In this document: one piece after another, positions 47,246-55,831 of the stretch | Layout of the letters: every line of letters starts with the position of its first letter | How positions within the stretch are numbered: the first letter of the stretch is position 1 | From: Sphingobacterium litopenaei | Lineage (GTDB): Bacteria > Bacteroidota > Bacteroidia > Sphingobacteriales > Sphingobacteriaceae | Length of the DNA stretch: 64,000 nt | Assembly: GCF_014692495.1 (NCBI RefSeq) | Contig: NZ_JACOIJ010000004.1 | Span: 124,001 to 188,000 of the forward strand | Direction of reading: 5' to 3' | Notes under the pieces: model-generated | What the model saw: only the letters and a program-made list of their open reading frames with translations | Database searches by the model: none | Told to the model about the DNA's origin: nothing | Made by a program: the position numbers and the translations under genes

Positions 47246-48319
47246 ATGAAGAAAAATATTCTAATCATTCCAGGTGATGGAATCGGACAAGAAGTAACAA
47301 CTTGGGGTAAACAAGTTTTAGAAGCTATTGCGGAAAAATATAACCATGAATTCGTTTTTGACGAAGCTATCATGGGACATACTGCTATCGAAGCGACTGG
47401 TAATCCATTACCGGATGAAACTTTAGAGAAAGCGAAAGCTTCGGATGCGATATTATTTGGTGCTATCGGTCATGCTAAATACGATAATGACCCTTCAGCA
47501 AAAGTTCGTCCAGAGCAAGGTTTATTGAAAATCCGCAAAGAATTAGGTTTATATGCAAACTTACGTCCTATTCTATTATTTGATGAATTATTAGATGCAT
47601 CAAGCTTGAAACCTGAAGTGTTACGTGGAACAGATATTTTATTCTTCCGCGAATTGACAGGTGACGTTTATTTCGGGGAGAAAAAACGTAACGAAGACAA
47701 CACTTTTGCTTCAGATTTGATGAACTATCACCGTTATGAAGTAGAGCGTATTGCGCGCAAAGCATACGAAGCTGCACGTACACGTGGCAAAAAATTATGT
47801 TCAGTAGATAAAGCTAACGTATTGGAAACATCACGTCTTTGGAGAGAAGTGGTTCAGGAATTAGCTAAAGAATATTCAGATGTGGAAACAGAACACATGT
47901 TTATCGATAATGCAGCGATGCAATTGGTTAAAAATCCGAAAAAATTTGATGTCGTATTGACTGCTAACTTATTTGGTGATATCTTGACTGATGAAGCTTC
48001 ACAAATTGCAGGTTCAATGGGTATGTTAGCTTCAGCCTCTATCGGTGATAGTACAGGTTTCTTTGAGCCCATACACGGTTCTGCACACGATATCGCTGGA
48101 CAAAACAAAGCGAACCCATTAGCTTCTATCCTATCAGCGGCATTGTTATTGGATATTGCATTTGGTCTTCAAGAAGAAGCGAAAGCAGTAACTACAGCTG
48201 TAGCTGACACATTGAAAGCGGGTTGGAGAACAAGTGATATTGCAAATGGAGAAACACCTGCAGACAAAATTTTGGGCACAAACGAAATGGGCGCTAAAGT
48301 TTTAGAATTTATTAAATAA
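47246..48319 (+). CDS. leuB: 3-isopropylmalate dehydrogenase
   Basis: The frame opens at 47198, but Met at 47246 (MKKNILIIPGDGIGQEV) is the family N-terminus and gives 357 residues. Motifs are ILFGAIGHAKYD, RPEQGLLKIRKELGLYANLRPI, LTGDVYFGEK, KANVLETSRLWREV, VVLTANLFGDILTDEASQIAGSMG and EPIHGSAHDIAGQNKANPLA. It oxidizes and decarboxylates 3-isopropylmalate to 2-oxo-isocaproate with NAD. leuA follows after 37 nt. Confidence 0.97.
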   Translation: MKKNILIIPGDGIGQEVTTWGKQVLEAIAEKYNHEFVFDEAIMGHTAIEATGNPLPDETLEKAKASDAILFGAIGHAKYDNDPSAKVRPEQGLLKIRKELGLYANLRPILLFDELLDASSLKPEVLRGTDILFFRELTGDVYFGEKKRNEDNTFASDLMNYHRYEVERIARKAYEAARTRGKKLCSVDKANVLETSRLWREVVQELAKEYSDVETEHMFIDNAAMQLVKNPKKFDVVLTANLFGDILTDEASQIAGSMGMLASASIGDSTGFFEPIHGSAHDIAGQNKANPLASILSAALLLDIAFGLQEEAKAVTTAVADTLKAGWRTSDIANGETPADKILGTNEMGAKVLEFIK

Positions 48320-48356
48320 GAAATAACCAAGGTATAAACATATAAAGGAAAAGACT

Positions 48357-49511
48357 ATGTTACACGATCCGAATCACTTATATATTTTCGACACGACATT
48401 ACGTGATGGTGAACAAGTACCGGGCTGTCAATTGACAACACCTGAAAAAATCGATATTGCAAAAGATCTCGAGCGCTTAGGTGTAGATATTATCGAAGCA
48501 GGTTTCCCTGTTTCAAGTCCTGGTGATTTTCAATCTGTAGTTGAATTATCAAAAGCTGTAAATGATGTAATCATTTGTGCTTTGACTCGCGCAAATAAGA
48601 ACGATATTGATGTTGCAGCTGAAGCATTGAAATATGCAAAGCGACCTCGTATCCACACTGGTATTGGTTCTTCAGATTTACATATTCAATATAAATTCAA
48701 TAGTACACGCGAAGAAATCTTGGAACGCGCTGTAGCCGCTGTAAAACATGCTAAATCGTATGTAGAAGACGTAGAATTTTACGCTGAAGATGCAGGTCGT
48801 GCTGATATTGAATTCCTTGCTAAAATGGTTGAGGCTGTAATTGGAGCTGGTGCAACTGTAGTTAATATTCCAGATACAAACGGATATTGTTTACCCGATC
48901 AATACGGTTCTAAAATTAAATTCTTGAAAGAGAATGTGAAAAACATCGATCAAGCAATAATCTCGGCACACTGTCACAACGATCTAGGTTTAGCTACGGC
49001 TAACTCTATCGCTGCTGTCCAAAATGGTGCACGTCAAATAGAATGTACTATTAACGGTATTGGTGAAAGAGCAGGTAACACATCATTAGAAGAGGTTGCT
49101 ATGATTTTGAAAGTACATAACCAAGCTTTCGGAGGTTTAACTTCTAATATAGACAGCAAATTATTCACATACATTTCACGTAAAGTGTCTGATATGATGA
49201 ATATGCCTGTACAACCAAACAAAGCTATAGTAGGTCGTAATGCATTCGCGCACAGTTCAGGTATCCATCAAGATGGATTCTTGAAACACCGTGAGACTTA
49301 TGAGATTATCCGTCCAGAGGATGTTGGTTTGGAAGAAGCGGATATTATCTTGACAGCTCGTTCAGGTCGTCACGCGCTGAAACACCACTTAGAACGTCTA
49401 GGTTATACATTAGATAAAGATACATTAGCGGATACTTACCAACGTTTCTTAACGTTAGCAGATGCTAAAAAAGAAATCACTGACGAAGATTTATTGACGT
49501 TGGTACAATAA
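48357..49511 (+). CDS. leuA: 2-isopropylmalate synthase, short form without regulatory domain
   Basis: A 384-residue HMGL-like TIM barrel with [45 protein letters not shown], a metal-binding [19 protein letters not shown] and [21 protein letters not shown], then [20 protein letters not shown] and a helical subdomain. It condenses acetyl-CoA with 2-oxo-isovalerate. The roughly 120-residue C-terminal LeuA dimer/regulatory domain of standard LeuA (about 510 residues) is absent, and the stop is followed directly by a terminator, so leucine feedback may work differently. Homocitrate or citramalate synthase is possible by family, but the operon favours LeuA. Confidence 0.9.
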   Translation: MLHDPNHLYIFDTTLRDGEQVPGCQLTTPEKIDIAKDLERLGVDIIEAGFPVSSPGDFQSVVELSKAVNDVIICALTRANKNDIDVAAEALKYAKRPRIHTGIGSSDLHIQYKFNSTREEILERAVAAVKHAKSYVEDVEFYAEDAGRADIEFLAKMVEAVIGAGATVVNIPDTNGYCLPDQYGSKIKFLKENVKNIDQAIISAHCHNDLGLATANSIAAVQNGARQIECTINGIGERAGNTSLEEVAMILKVHNQAFGGLTSNIDSKLFTYISRKVSDMMNMPVQPNKAIVGRNAFAHSSGIHQDGFLKHRETYEIIRPEDVGLEEADIILTARSGRHALKHHLERLGYTLDKDTLADTYQRFLTLADAKKEITDEDLLTLVQ

Positions 49512-49513
49512 TT

Positions 49514-49540
49514 AAAAGGCTGGCAAATCCAGCCTTTTTT
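49514..49540 (+). terminator. Terminator or attenuator between leuA and ilvA
   Basis: AAAAGGCTGG/CCAGCCTTTT (10 bp, 49514-49523 with 49529-49538) closes a 5-nt loop and is followed by T. It begins 2 nt past the leuA stop, yet ilvA starts only 26 nt after it on the same strand, so it may reduce rather than abolish ilvA expression. Confidence 0.8.
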
Positions 49541-49566
49541 AAAATCACCTATACAACAATTAAACA

Positions 49567-50820
49567 ATGAGCTTAGATATTGCTACTTTACCGATAGATT
49601 CTTTACAAGCTAAAGAAAGAATAAAAGCTGTAGTGACAAGGACTCCTTTGCAATACAATATACATTTGTCCGAGAGATATGGTGCGGATATTTATCTAAA
49701 AAGAGAAGATCTACAAGTCGTACGCTCGTACAAAATACGCGGTGCTTTTAACAAAATTTCATCTTTATCAGCAGCTCAACGTGCTGCTGGTGTTGTATGT
49801 GCTAGTGCTGGTAATCATGCCCAAGGCGTAGCCTTATCATGCAAAAGACTAAATATCAAAGGCGTAATCTTTATGCCTGGTCCTACACCACGTCAGAAAA
49901 TCACCCAAACTGAGATGTGGGGAAATGGCAATATTGAAATTATCTTGACAGGAGATACATTTGACGATTGTCAAAAAGCGGCGTTGGATTATTGTGCACA
50001 AAACAATATGACTTTCATCCCTCCTTTTGATGATGTACAAATTATCGAAGGGCAAGGAACTGTTGCGGTGGAAATTTTAGAAGATCTTCCTGATGTTGAT
50101 GCCGTGATTATTCCAATTGGAGGAGGCGGTTTATCGTCCGGATTGAGTTATCATATGCGCAAATATTCGCCTACGACAAAATTATACGGCGTAGAACCTG
50201 AAGGCGCGCCTTCGATGCAAGCAGCTCTGTCGAATGGAGGTCCTATAGAATTGGAACAAATAAACAAATTTGTGGATGGCGCTGCAGTAAAGAAAATAGG
50301 TCAATTGACTTACGATATCAGCTCACAATTATTGGATTCTGTCAAATCTATTCCCGAAGGAAAAATCTGTACCACAATATTAGAATTGTATAACAAAGAT
50401 GCTATCGTAGCTGAGCCAGCTGGCGCTTTGGCGATTGCAGCTTTAGAATTCCACAAAGAGGAAATCAAAGGTAAAAAAGTCGTTTGTGTAGTTTCTGGAG
50501 GAAACAATGACATCGATCGCATGAGTGAAATCAAAGAAATGTCTTTGCTTTATGAAGGTTTCAAACACTACTTTATCGTTCGATTCCCACAAAGACCTGG
50601 TGCACTTCGTCTTTTAGTAACCGAAGTTTTGGGTCCTAAAGATGATATTACGCGTTTTGAGTATATCAAGAAAACAGAACGCGAGCGTGGTCCTGCGTTA
50701 ATAGGTATCGAATTAAATAATCCAAAAGATTACATTCCATTCATTGAACGATTGAAGGCTTATAAATTCGACTTTATTGAGGTCAACAAAGACCAGACAT
50801 TATTCGAATATTTAGTCTAA
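49567..50820 (+). CDS. ilvA: Threonine dehydratase (deaminase), biosynthetic
   Basis: A 417-residue fold-type II PLP enzyme: LKREDLQVVRSYKIRGAFNKI (PLP-Lys in KIRG), ASAGNHAQGVALSCKRL, VIIPIGGGGLSSG, EPEGAPSM and CVVSGGNNDIDRM. A single ACT-like domain at the C-terminus (about 335-417; FIVRFPQRPGALRLLV) would bind isoleucine. It makes 2-oxobutyrate, the start of the isoleucine branch. The length matches the single-ACT form (B. subtilis IlvA about 422) rather than E. coli IlvA (514). It closes the cluster. Confidence 0.95.
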   Translation: MSLDIATLPIDSLQAKERIKAVVTRTPLQYNIHLSERYGADIYLKREDLQVVRSYKIRGAFNKISSLSAAQRAAGVVCASAGNHAQGVALSCKRLNIKGVIFMPGPTPRQKITQTEMWGNGNIEIILTGDTFDDCQKAALDYCAQNNMTFIPPFDDVQIIEGQGTVAVEILEDLPDVDAVIIPIGGGGLSSGLSYHMRKYSPTTKLYGVEPEGAPSMQAALSNGGPIELEQINKFVDGAAVKKIGQLTYDISSQLLDSVKSIPEGKICTTILELYNKDAIVAEPAGALAIAALEFHKEEIKGKKVVCVVSGGNNDIDRMSEIKEMSLLYEGFKHYFIVRFPQRPGALRLLVTEVLGPKDDITRFEYIKKTERERGPALIGIELNNPKDYIPFIERLKAYKFDFIEVNKDQTLFEYLV

Positions 50821-50842
50821 AAATCATATACCTTAAAATATT

Positions 50843-50868
50843 AGCTCAGGAAATCCTGAGCTTTTTTT
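50843..50868 (+). terminator. Rho-independent terminator of the ilv-leu cluster
   Basis: AGCTCAGG/CCTGAGCT (8 bp, 4-nt loop) followed by seven T, 22 nt after ilvA. Confidence 0.92.
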
Positions 50869-50962
50869 ATTATATTGATGACTCATTTATCTATGAATGA
50901 ACAATTTAATTTTTCAGACGTTATAAATAGGTACTAGATTGTAAACTAAAACTATTTTAGCT

Positions 50963-51139
50963 ATGAAAAACAAAATCACAACAGCACAAGACAAGAGTAG
51001 AAATGTAGCAATGGGAAATCCTACATCTGATAAACAATTTGTCGAAACGAAAACATTGAAAAGACATCAGGGATTACCAAATCTAGGAGCTCGAAAGAAT
51101 GGACCTCAGAAAAATAATAAATCAACAGATAACGAATAA
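50963..51139 (+). CDS. Small basic hypothetical protein, 58 residues
   Basis: ATG at 50963 opens a 58-codon frame ending at TAA 51137-51139, between the ilvA terminator and the DUF2911 gene. The product is hydrophilic and rich in Lys, Asn, Thr and Gln, begins MKNKITTAQDKSRNVAMGNP and ends KNNKSTDNE, with no Cys or Trp and no membrane segment. It has no signal peptide and looks intrinsically disordered. Base composition resembles neighbouring coding sequence. No homolog is recognised. The next start is 11 nt after its stop, so it could be co-transcribed with the DUF2911 gene. Reality as a gene is likely but unproven. Confidence 0.55.
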   Translation: MKNKITTAQDKSRNVAMGNPTSDKQFVETKTLKRHQGLPNLGARKNGPQKNNKSTDNE

Positions 51140-51150
51140 ACTTAAAAACT

Positions 51151-51678
51151 ATGAAATCTAAATTAACAATAGTAGTATGTCTACTAGCTTTTTTTACATT
51201 TAATTTTGCTTTTGCTCAAAAAGACAAATCCAAACGACCTAGCCCACCGGATTCGGTTCATGTTACCACCTCGGACGGTGTTCATATTGCTATTGATTAC
51301 AGCAAACCTTCTTTAAAAGGAAGGCAGCTTGGTGTAGATATTGCAAAAGTTGGAGAAGTGTGGCGCACTGGTGCTAATGAAATAACTATCATATCATTCG
51401 ACAAGGATGTTTTGGTAGAGGGGCAAGCCTTACCAAAAGGTAAATATGGTTTGTGGACGATTCCAGGCGAATCTGAAACAACAGTGATATTTAGTAAAAA
51501 ATGGCAGGGTTGGGGCGTTGGCTATAGTGATAAAGATGACCAGCTTCGTGTGAATGTTAAAAACTCAATGGGTAATCCTTCTGTAGAACAATTTACGATC
51601 TCTGCGGATGCATCCGGAAAAATTAATTTAGCGTGGGGAGAATATATCATTCCGATTACCATTAAGGCGGCAAAATAA
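51151..51678 (+). CDS. Secreted DUF2911-family protein
   Basis: A 175-residue protein with a signal peptide (MKSKLTIVVCLLAFFTFNFAFAQ) and the DUF2911 pattern: VHIAIDYSKPSLKGRQ, GEVWRTGANEITIISFDKDVLVEGQ, LPKGKYGLWTIPGE and VIFSKKWQGWGVGYS. The family is widespread in Bacteroidota and its function is unknown; the sequence suggests an all-beta exported protein. It ends in a hairpin terminator and is convergent with the next gene. Confidence 0.85.
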   Translation: MKSKLTIVVCLLAFFTFNFAFAQKDKSKRPSPPDSVHVTTSDGVHIAIDYSKPSLKGRQLGVDIAKVGEVWRTGANEITIISFDKDVLVEGQALPKGKYGLWTIPGESETTVIFSKKWQGWGVGYSDKDDQLRVNVKNSMGNPSVEQFTISADASGKINLAWGEYIIPITIKAAK

Positions 51679-51695
51679 TTTTAAAAACAGAAATA

Positions 51696-51725
51696 AAAGG
51701 ACGAGATCATATAATCTTGTCCTTT
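51696..51725 (+). terminator. Terminator after the DUF2911 gene
   Basis: AAAGGACGAGAT pairs with ATCTTGTCCTTT (12 bp with one G-T) over a 6-nt loop. The T-run is short, so it is of moderate strength. Confidence 0.65.
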
Positions 51726-51781
51726 GTTATTAAACATCATATCGCCCGCACGGGAGTATGAAGAAAAAAATATTAATAATT

Positions 51782-52432
51782 CTAATAAGCCGCAGTGAAA
51801 CGTTGTTTAATGTGTTTTGGCTGTTCTACTTCATCAGCAATAACTACCGCAACATCTTCTACCGAAAGTACACTTCTTCCATTTTCATCGGCTACGGGAT
51901 AATCGGTTCCTAGTCGGTAAGTACCTGTGCGTACGCCTGAAGTACCTGGATGCATTTCGAGTGCTGGTGAAAAGAAAGTCCAATCCAGCTCTGTTTCTTC
52001 TTTCAATATATTCAAATAATCCCTGGCAGCTAATGCACCCGGTCTAATTTCTGCAGGAAATTCAGGAGTATCCACAATTTGAATTTCTGGAGTGGCTTGC
52101 AGGCTTCCAGCACCACCAATCACGATTAAACGTTTTACACCAGCTTTTTTAGTCGCTTCTTGAATGGACTTAGATCCTTTCAAAAAATCATCATATAAGT
52201 TCGGATTAGTCCATCCTGCATTGTACGCACTTACCACCACATCTACATCCTTAAGATTAGTGGCTAATTTTTCTACATCATTCACATCTAAAGCAATTTT
52301 TTCTACATTTTCATGTGCTAGAATGTTTTCTGTATTACGTGCAAAAGCCTTAATAAAGTGTTTACGGTTTACTAATTCCGAAACTAGATGCTTACCTACA
52401 AATCCAGAGGCACCAATAACTGCAATTTTCAT
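51782..52432 (-). CDS. NAD(P)-binding NmrA/SDR-like protein
   Basis: A 216-residue atypical short-chain dehydrogenase fold: N-terminal dinucleotide motif IAVIGASGFVGKHLVSELVNRKH, then VEKIALDVNDVEKLATNLKDVDVVVSAYN and RLIVIGGAGSL, and a LDWTFFSPALEM segment typical of the NAD(P)H-binding NmrA-like group. The classical YxxxK catalytic pair is not evident, so it may be a redox sensor or an unusual reductase. It follows an Rrf2 regulator on the same strand, and a palindrome 20 nt upstream of its start matches one before the regulator, suggesting direct control by it. Confidence 0.8.
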   Translation of the reverse strand: MKIAVIGASGFVGKHLVSELVNRKHFIKAFARNTENILAHENVEKIALDVNDVEKLATNLKDVDVVVSAYNAGWTNPNLYDDFLKGSKSIQEATKKAGVKRLIVIGGAGSLQATPEIQIVDTPEFPAEIRPGALAARDYLNILKEETELDWTFFSPALEMHPGTSGVRTGTYRLGTDYPVADENGRSVLSVEDVAVVIADEVEQPKHIKQRFTAAY

Positions 52433-52451
52433 ATCTCTTATTTTATATTTA

Positions 52452-52474
52452 ATTGAAACAAATTTTGTTACAAT
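52452..52474. promoter_or_regulatory. Candidate Rrf2 operator, copy 2 (before the NmrA-like gene)
   Basis: A 23-nt palindrome, ATTGAAACAAATTTTGTTACAAT split as ATTGAAACAAA and TTTTGTTACAAT, in which 10 of 11 positions pair. On the minus strand it shares the TGTAACAAA core with the copy upstream of the Rrf2 gene. Confidence 0.55.
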
Positions 52475-52489
52475 AATGTTTAAAAAATT

Positions 52490-52897
52490 TTATTCGAACT
52501 GATTCGAAAAATCTTTTACGGTTTGCTTGTTTAATGTTTCTATCAATACCGTATCGGTCTGATCAAATAGTTCATCTAACCTCCCATTCATTTGTCTTCC
52601 AACAGCGCAATTCGGATTAGGCTGATTTTTTCTTCCCAACATATTCTCTTTGTTGACAATCTTATACAGATCCCCCAACAAAATCTTTCGCGCATCAATA
52701 GCCAAAGCACAGCCCCCTATTTTACCTTTCTTAGCGTCGATTAAACCCGCTTCACGTAATAATTTGATTTCTCTACGAACCACTACAGGGTTCACGTTGA
52801 TGCTTCCTGCAATAAAATCCGAAGTAATTAATTCTCCCTGATTTTTGTCAAGCAACACCAAAATATGTATAGCCGTTGAGAATCTTAAATTATTCAT
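52490..52897 (-). CDS. Rrf2-family transcriptional regulator
   Basis: A 135-residue protein with an N-terminal winged helix: RFSTAIHILVLLDKNQGELITSDFIAGS, VNPVVVRREIKLLREAGLIDAKKGKIGGCALA, matching Rrf2 proteins of the YwnA subgroup. The wing motif GKIGG is typical. The three-Cys iron-sulfur set of IscR/NsrR is absent; only Cys in IGGCAL and in PNPNCAVG remain, so redox sensing through a thiol is possible but an Fe-S cluster is unlikely. It probably represses itself and the following NmrA-like gene through the two similar palindromes. Confidence 0.85.
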   Translation of the reverse strand: MNNLRFSTAIHILVLLDKNQGELITSDFIAGSINVNPVVVRREIKLLREAGLIDAKKGKIGGCALAIDARKILLGDLYKIVNKENMLGRKNQPNPNCAVGRQMNGRLDELFDQTDTVLIETLNKQTVKDFSNQFE

Positions 52898-52923
52898 ATC
52901 GGTACAAAAGTAACAATAATTTT

Positions 52924-52948
52924 TAATGTAACAAATTTTATTACATTA
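52924..52948. promoter_or_regulatory. Candidate Rrf2 operator, copy 1 (before the Rrf2 gene)
   Basis: TAATGTAA (52924-52931) and TTACATTA (52941-52948) form a perfect inverted repeat around an AT-rich 9-nt centre, 27 nt upstream of the regulator start. The core TGTAACAAA recurs in the copy at 52452-52474. Confidence 0.6.
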
Positions 52949-52990
52949 AAGATTTATAAATAAGGGAGAATTTACATTCTCCCCTCGTAA

Positions 52991-55393
52991 TTATTTATTT
53001 TTCAAATATTTCTCTAAGAATTGATCTTGTTCCCAAAGTAAATGGAAAATATTCTCCTTAGCAGCATAACCATGCGATTCGCGTGGAAGAATCACCATAC
53101 GTACTGGAGCGCCTAAATTTTTCAAGGCTTGGAAATAACGTTCAGTTTGCAGAGTAAAAGTTCCGGGATTGTTATCCGCAGCACCATGAACCAATAGCAT
53201 CGGTGTTTTCATACGATCAGCACTCATGAATGGAGACATAGTCATATACAATTGAGGATCATCCCAAAAGTTACGTTGCTCCGATTGGAAACCAAACGGT
53301 GTCAAGGTACGGTTGTACGCACCAGATCGTGCAATTCCCGCAGCAAAAAGATTAGAATTAGACAATAAATGCGCGGTCATAAAAGCACCATATGAGTGTC
53401 CTCCGACAGCTACTTTCTTACGATCAATATAGCCTAAAGCATCCACTGCATTAATTGCCGCTTCCGCATTCGCTACCAATTGAGGAATAAACGTATCATT
53501 CGGCTCAGCTTTGCCTTCTCCTACTATTGGAAAAGCTGCGTTATCCAATACCGCATAACCTTTGGTCACCCAATAAATAAATGAACCATAGCTTGGAAAA
53601 GTAAATTCTTTAGGGTTTGCCGTGCTTTGACCTGCGGTCGCTTTATCTTTATATTCACGTGGGTAAGCCCAAATCAGCAGTGGTAATTTCTCTTTTTTAT
53701 TGAAATCATAACCTGCAGGAAGATAAAGTGTACCAGAAAGTTCAACTCCATCATTACGTTTGTAATTGAGCACCTCTTTATGAACAGCTTCTAAACTTTT
53801 AAACGGATTTTCAATTGCTGTTACGGCTTTCGTTTTACCTGATTTGATATTTTTAGTATAATAATTTGGGTATTGTTTAGCCGATTGCAACGAAATCAAA
53901 ATATCGCCTTTTGTGATATCTACAACTTCCGCAATGCGTTCCTGCAATTCAGAAGATGGAGCTGTATAAATTCTTTTTTTCTTTAAAGTCTTTAAATCCA
54001 ACTCATCGATAAAAGGAAACTCTCCTTCTTTTGTAAAGCCTGGACCAACCCAATATGTCTTATCTTTATTGATAAACATAGAATAAGTACCGAATTGATT
54101 TCGTTCACGGTACACTGAACCCGGATTTGAATACACATCTTGACTATTGCGATCAATGATCACTTTCGTATCACCTGAAGTTGGATTCAATAAAAAAGTT
54201 TTACTGTTTCGTGTATCATACCAGCTTGAGGACACCAACGCATAAGTATCATTACCCCAAATAATTCCAGCGAAACGATCTTTTACTTTGGTTAAAGATT
54301 TTGGTTCTCCATTGAAAGGATATTCCCATGTAAAAAGTTCGTCTCTGTATTCAACAGCTTTGTTTGCATCGCCACCATCCAATGCCTGTACAAAGAACAA
54401 GGTATTAGGCTTATCCGCTCGCCATGTCAACATACGTTTTCCAGGACGCGTTGAAGAAAAACCCTTGGGCTGAATTTCCAGCAAAGGAGTTTCATTTACT
54501 TTTAGAATCAAGGTACCATCTACAGCATATACATTTGCTTCTTGCGGAAAGGAAATATAAGGCACTACATAGGAAAACGGCTTTTTCAATTTTGATACTA
54601 ATACATATTTACCATCTGGTGATACATTTGCCTGTGTATATAAATCCGAAGCTAAAAATTTAGTTTGCTTTCCTTGCAAATCAATCCAGTACAATTCTGC
54701 CGTTCCTAACGAAACGAAATCCTGTTCATCCTGTGGATTTTTAAGTAAATCCTGATAAGTACGCAATTGCGAAATTTGCCCACCACTCGTCGAAACAACA
54801 GGTCCAGAAGGCAAATCTTTGCTGTGATCAATTAATGCGGGACGATTAGCTGGTGATTTGCTAATAAGTAATCCTTGAGAATTACGCAACCACTGATACG
54901 GATCATTTAATACGGCATTCAAATCATAATCTGTCAATTGCTTTGCTGATTTGTTTGCTACATCCACCAACCAAAGCGAGACTCCTGAATCATTGGTATG
55001 TGTAAAAGCAATGTACTTACTATCAATTGAAAACGACACATTAGAAATCAACGCATTGGCTGGCAATCCTGCAATATCAAATTCTTTTCCATCTTGCGCA
55101 GAACGCAGACGAATATTGTAGAAATAATTTTCTGTGCTCGCAATTCTAGTCTTTGCATTTATCCGGAGACCTGCCAATCGCAATTCTTCTTGTCCTAACT
55201 CCTCCAGACTTTTGTAAGTAGGTCTATAACTTAATAGTACCCATGATTTATCGGGGCTTAAACTGACAGCGGGCGGCCTTTGATAATCCGCCAATGCCAA
55301 AATTTCTGAAGAAGGCTTTTGAAAAGTAACATTTTCTTGCGCATGGACATTTAGTCCTAATAAGAATAGAAAAAAGAAAGGTATTTTTTTCAT
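52991..55393 (-). CDS. Secreted S9 prolyl-oligopeptidase-family peptidase
   Basis: An 800-residue exported protein (signal MKKIPFFFLFLLGLNVHAQ) with an N-terminal beta-propeller rich in SPDGKY-type turns and a C-terminal alpha/beta-hydrolase domain from about residue 540. The triad is recognizable: nucleophile GGHSYGAFMTAHLL, Asp in LLVHGAADNNPGTF and His in LPRESHGYAAKEN. The closest description is the Bacteroidota S9 peptidase group that includes glutamyl-endopeptidase-like enzymes and dipeptidyl peptidases. It probably degrades peptides in the periplasm. No operon partner is visible; it is divergent from the nrd genes. Confidence 0.88.
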   Translation of the reverse strand: MKKIPFFFLFLLGLNVHAQENVTFQKPSSEILALADYQRPPAVSLSPDKSWVLLSYRPTYKSLEELGQEELRLAGLRINAKTRIASTENYFYNIRLRSAQDGKEFDIAGLPANALISNVSFSIDSKYIAFTHTNDSGVSLWLVDVANKSAKQLTDYDLNAVLNDPYQWLRNSQGLLISKSPANRPALIDHSKDLPSGPVVSTSGGQISQLRTYQDLLKNPQDEQDFVSLGTAELYWIDLQGKQTKFLASDLYTQANVSPDGKYVLVSKLKKPFSYVVPYISFPQEANVYAVDGTLILKVNETPLLEIQPKGFSSTRPGKRMLTWRADKPNTLFFVQALDGGDANKAVEYRDELFTWEYPFNGEPKSLTKVKDRFAGIIWGNDTYALVSSSWYDTRNSKTFLLNPTSGDTKVIIDRNSQDVYSNPGSVYRERNQFGTYSMFINKDKTYWVGPGFTKEGEFPFIDELDLKTLKKKRIYTAPSSELQERIAEVVDITKGDILISLQSAKQYPNYYTKNIKSGKTKAVTAIENPFKSLEAVHKEVLNYKRNDGVELSGTLYLPAGYDFNKKEKLPLLIWAYPREYKDKATAGQSTANPKEFTFPSYGSFIYWVTKGYAVLDNAAFPIVGEGKAEPNDTFIPQLVANAEAAINAVDALGYIDRKKVAVGGHSYGAFMTAHLLSNSNLFAAGIARSGAYNRTLTPFGFQSEQRNFWDDPQLYMTMSPFMSADRMKTPMLLVHGAADNNPGTFTLQTERYFQALKNLGAPVRMVILPRESHGYAAKENIFHLLWEQDQFLEKYLKNK

Positions 55394-55581
55394 AATTAGA
55401 GTATAATCAAAGAAAAAAGCGATATAATTTTATCAATTTTTGGATGAAGTTTTTTTCTTTTTGAATCCTCTAAAAATATAACAAATAATATAGAATATTA
55501 GCAAAATAAATTTCTTTTTTGACAATAAAATTCTAATCCAATTGTCATGCAAAAATTAGGATAAAAAACAAATTTTTAAAG

Positions 55582-55590
55582 TTATCCACA
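55582..55590 (+). promoter_or_regulatory. DnaA-box consensus upstream of the nrd genes
   Basis: TTATCCACA is an exact match to the bacterial DnaA box, 242 nt upstream of the redoxin gene. A near match in inverse orientation, TGTGGAAAA at 55670-55678, lies 80 nt downstream. Confidence 0.5.
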
Positions 55591-55652
55591 CCCGCCAAAT
55601 ATTGATTTACAGTCTTTTACAAACAAAACCATTCAACTGAGGCAGTTTTATA

Positions 55653-55769
55653 ATGAAAGATCTGAAGAATGTGGAAAAGTATAACTACCTCTCGGAACTA
55701 AAATATATGATATTTGTTAAGGATCCCAGAAAATCATCTGTGATCGCAGCGTTTATTTACAAATCTTAG
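55653..55769 (+). CDS. Possible 38-residue ORF before the nrd genes
   Basis: ATG 55653 to TAG 55769 encodes MKDLKNVEKYNYLSELKYMI followed by FVKDPRKSSVIAAFIYKS. It uses AAG more than neighbouring genes. No homology is recognised, no promoter is evident and it may be chance. It ends 62 nt before the redoxin start on the same strand. Confidence 0.25.
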   Translation: MKDLKNVEKYNYLSELKYMIFVKDPRKSSVIAAFIYKS

Positions 55770-55831
55770 TAAATTTTTTGTTCAAAAGAAACACTTTTGG
55801 ATAGGATTTACTGTCAAACTTAATATACAAC

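Larger units (their letters stand above)
55394..55831. other. 438-bp divergent intergenic region, S9 peptidase / nrd genes
   Basis: The left 170 nt are very AT-rich. The middle contains a TTATCCACA DnaA-box sequence and a second TTTTCCACA-like site on the other strand. A 38-codon open frame lies at 55653-55769. No RNA gene or terminator is clear. Confidence 0.6.

Noticed and set aside
55582-55678. Replication origin at the DnaA-box-like sites
   Set aside because: Only one exact box and one near match are visible, with no dnaA or dnaN nearby and no dense box cluster.
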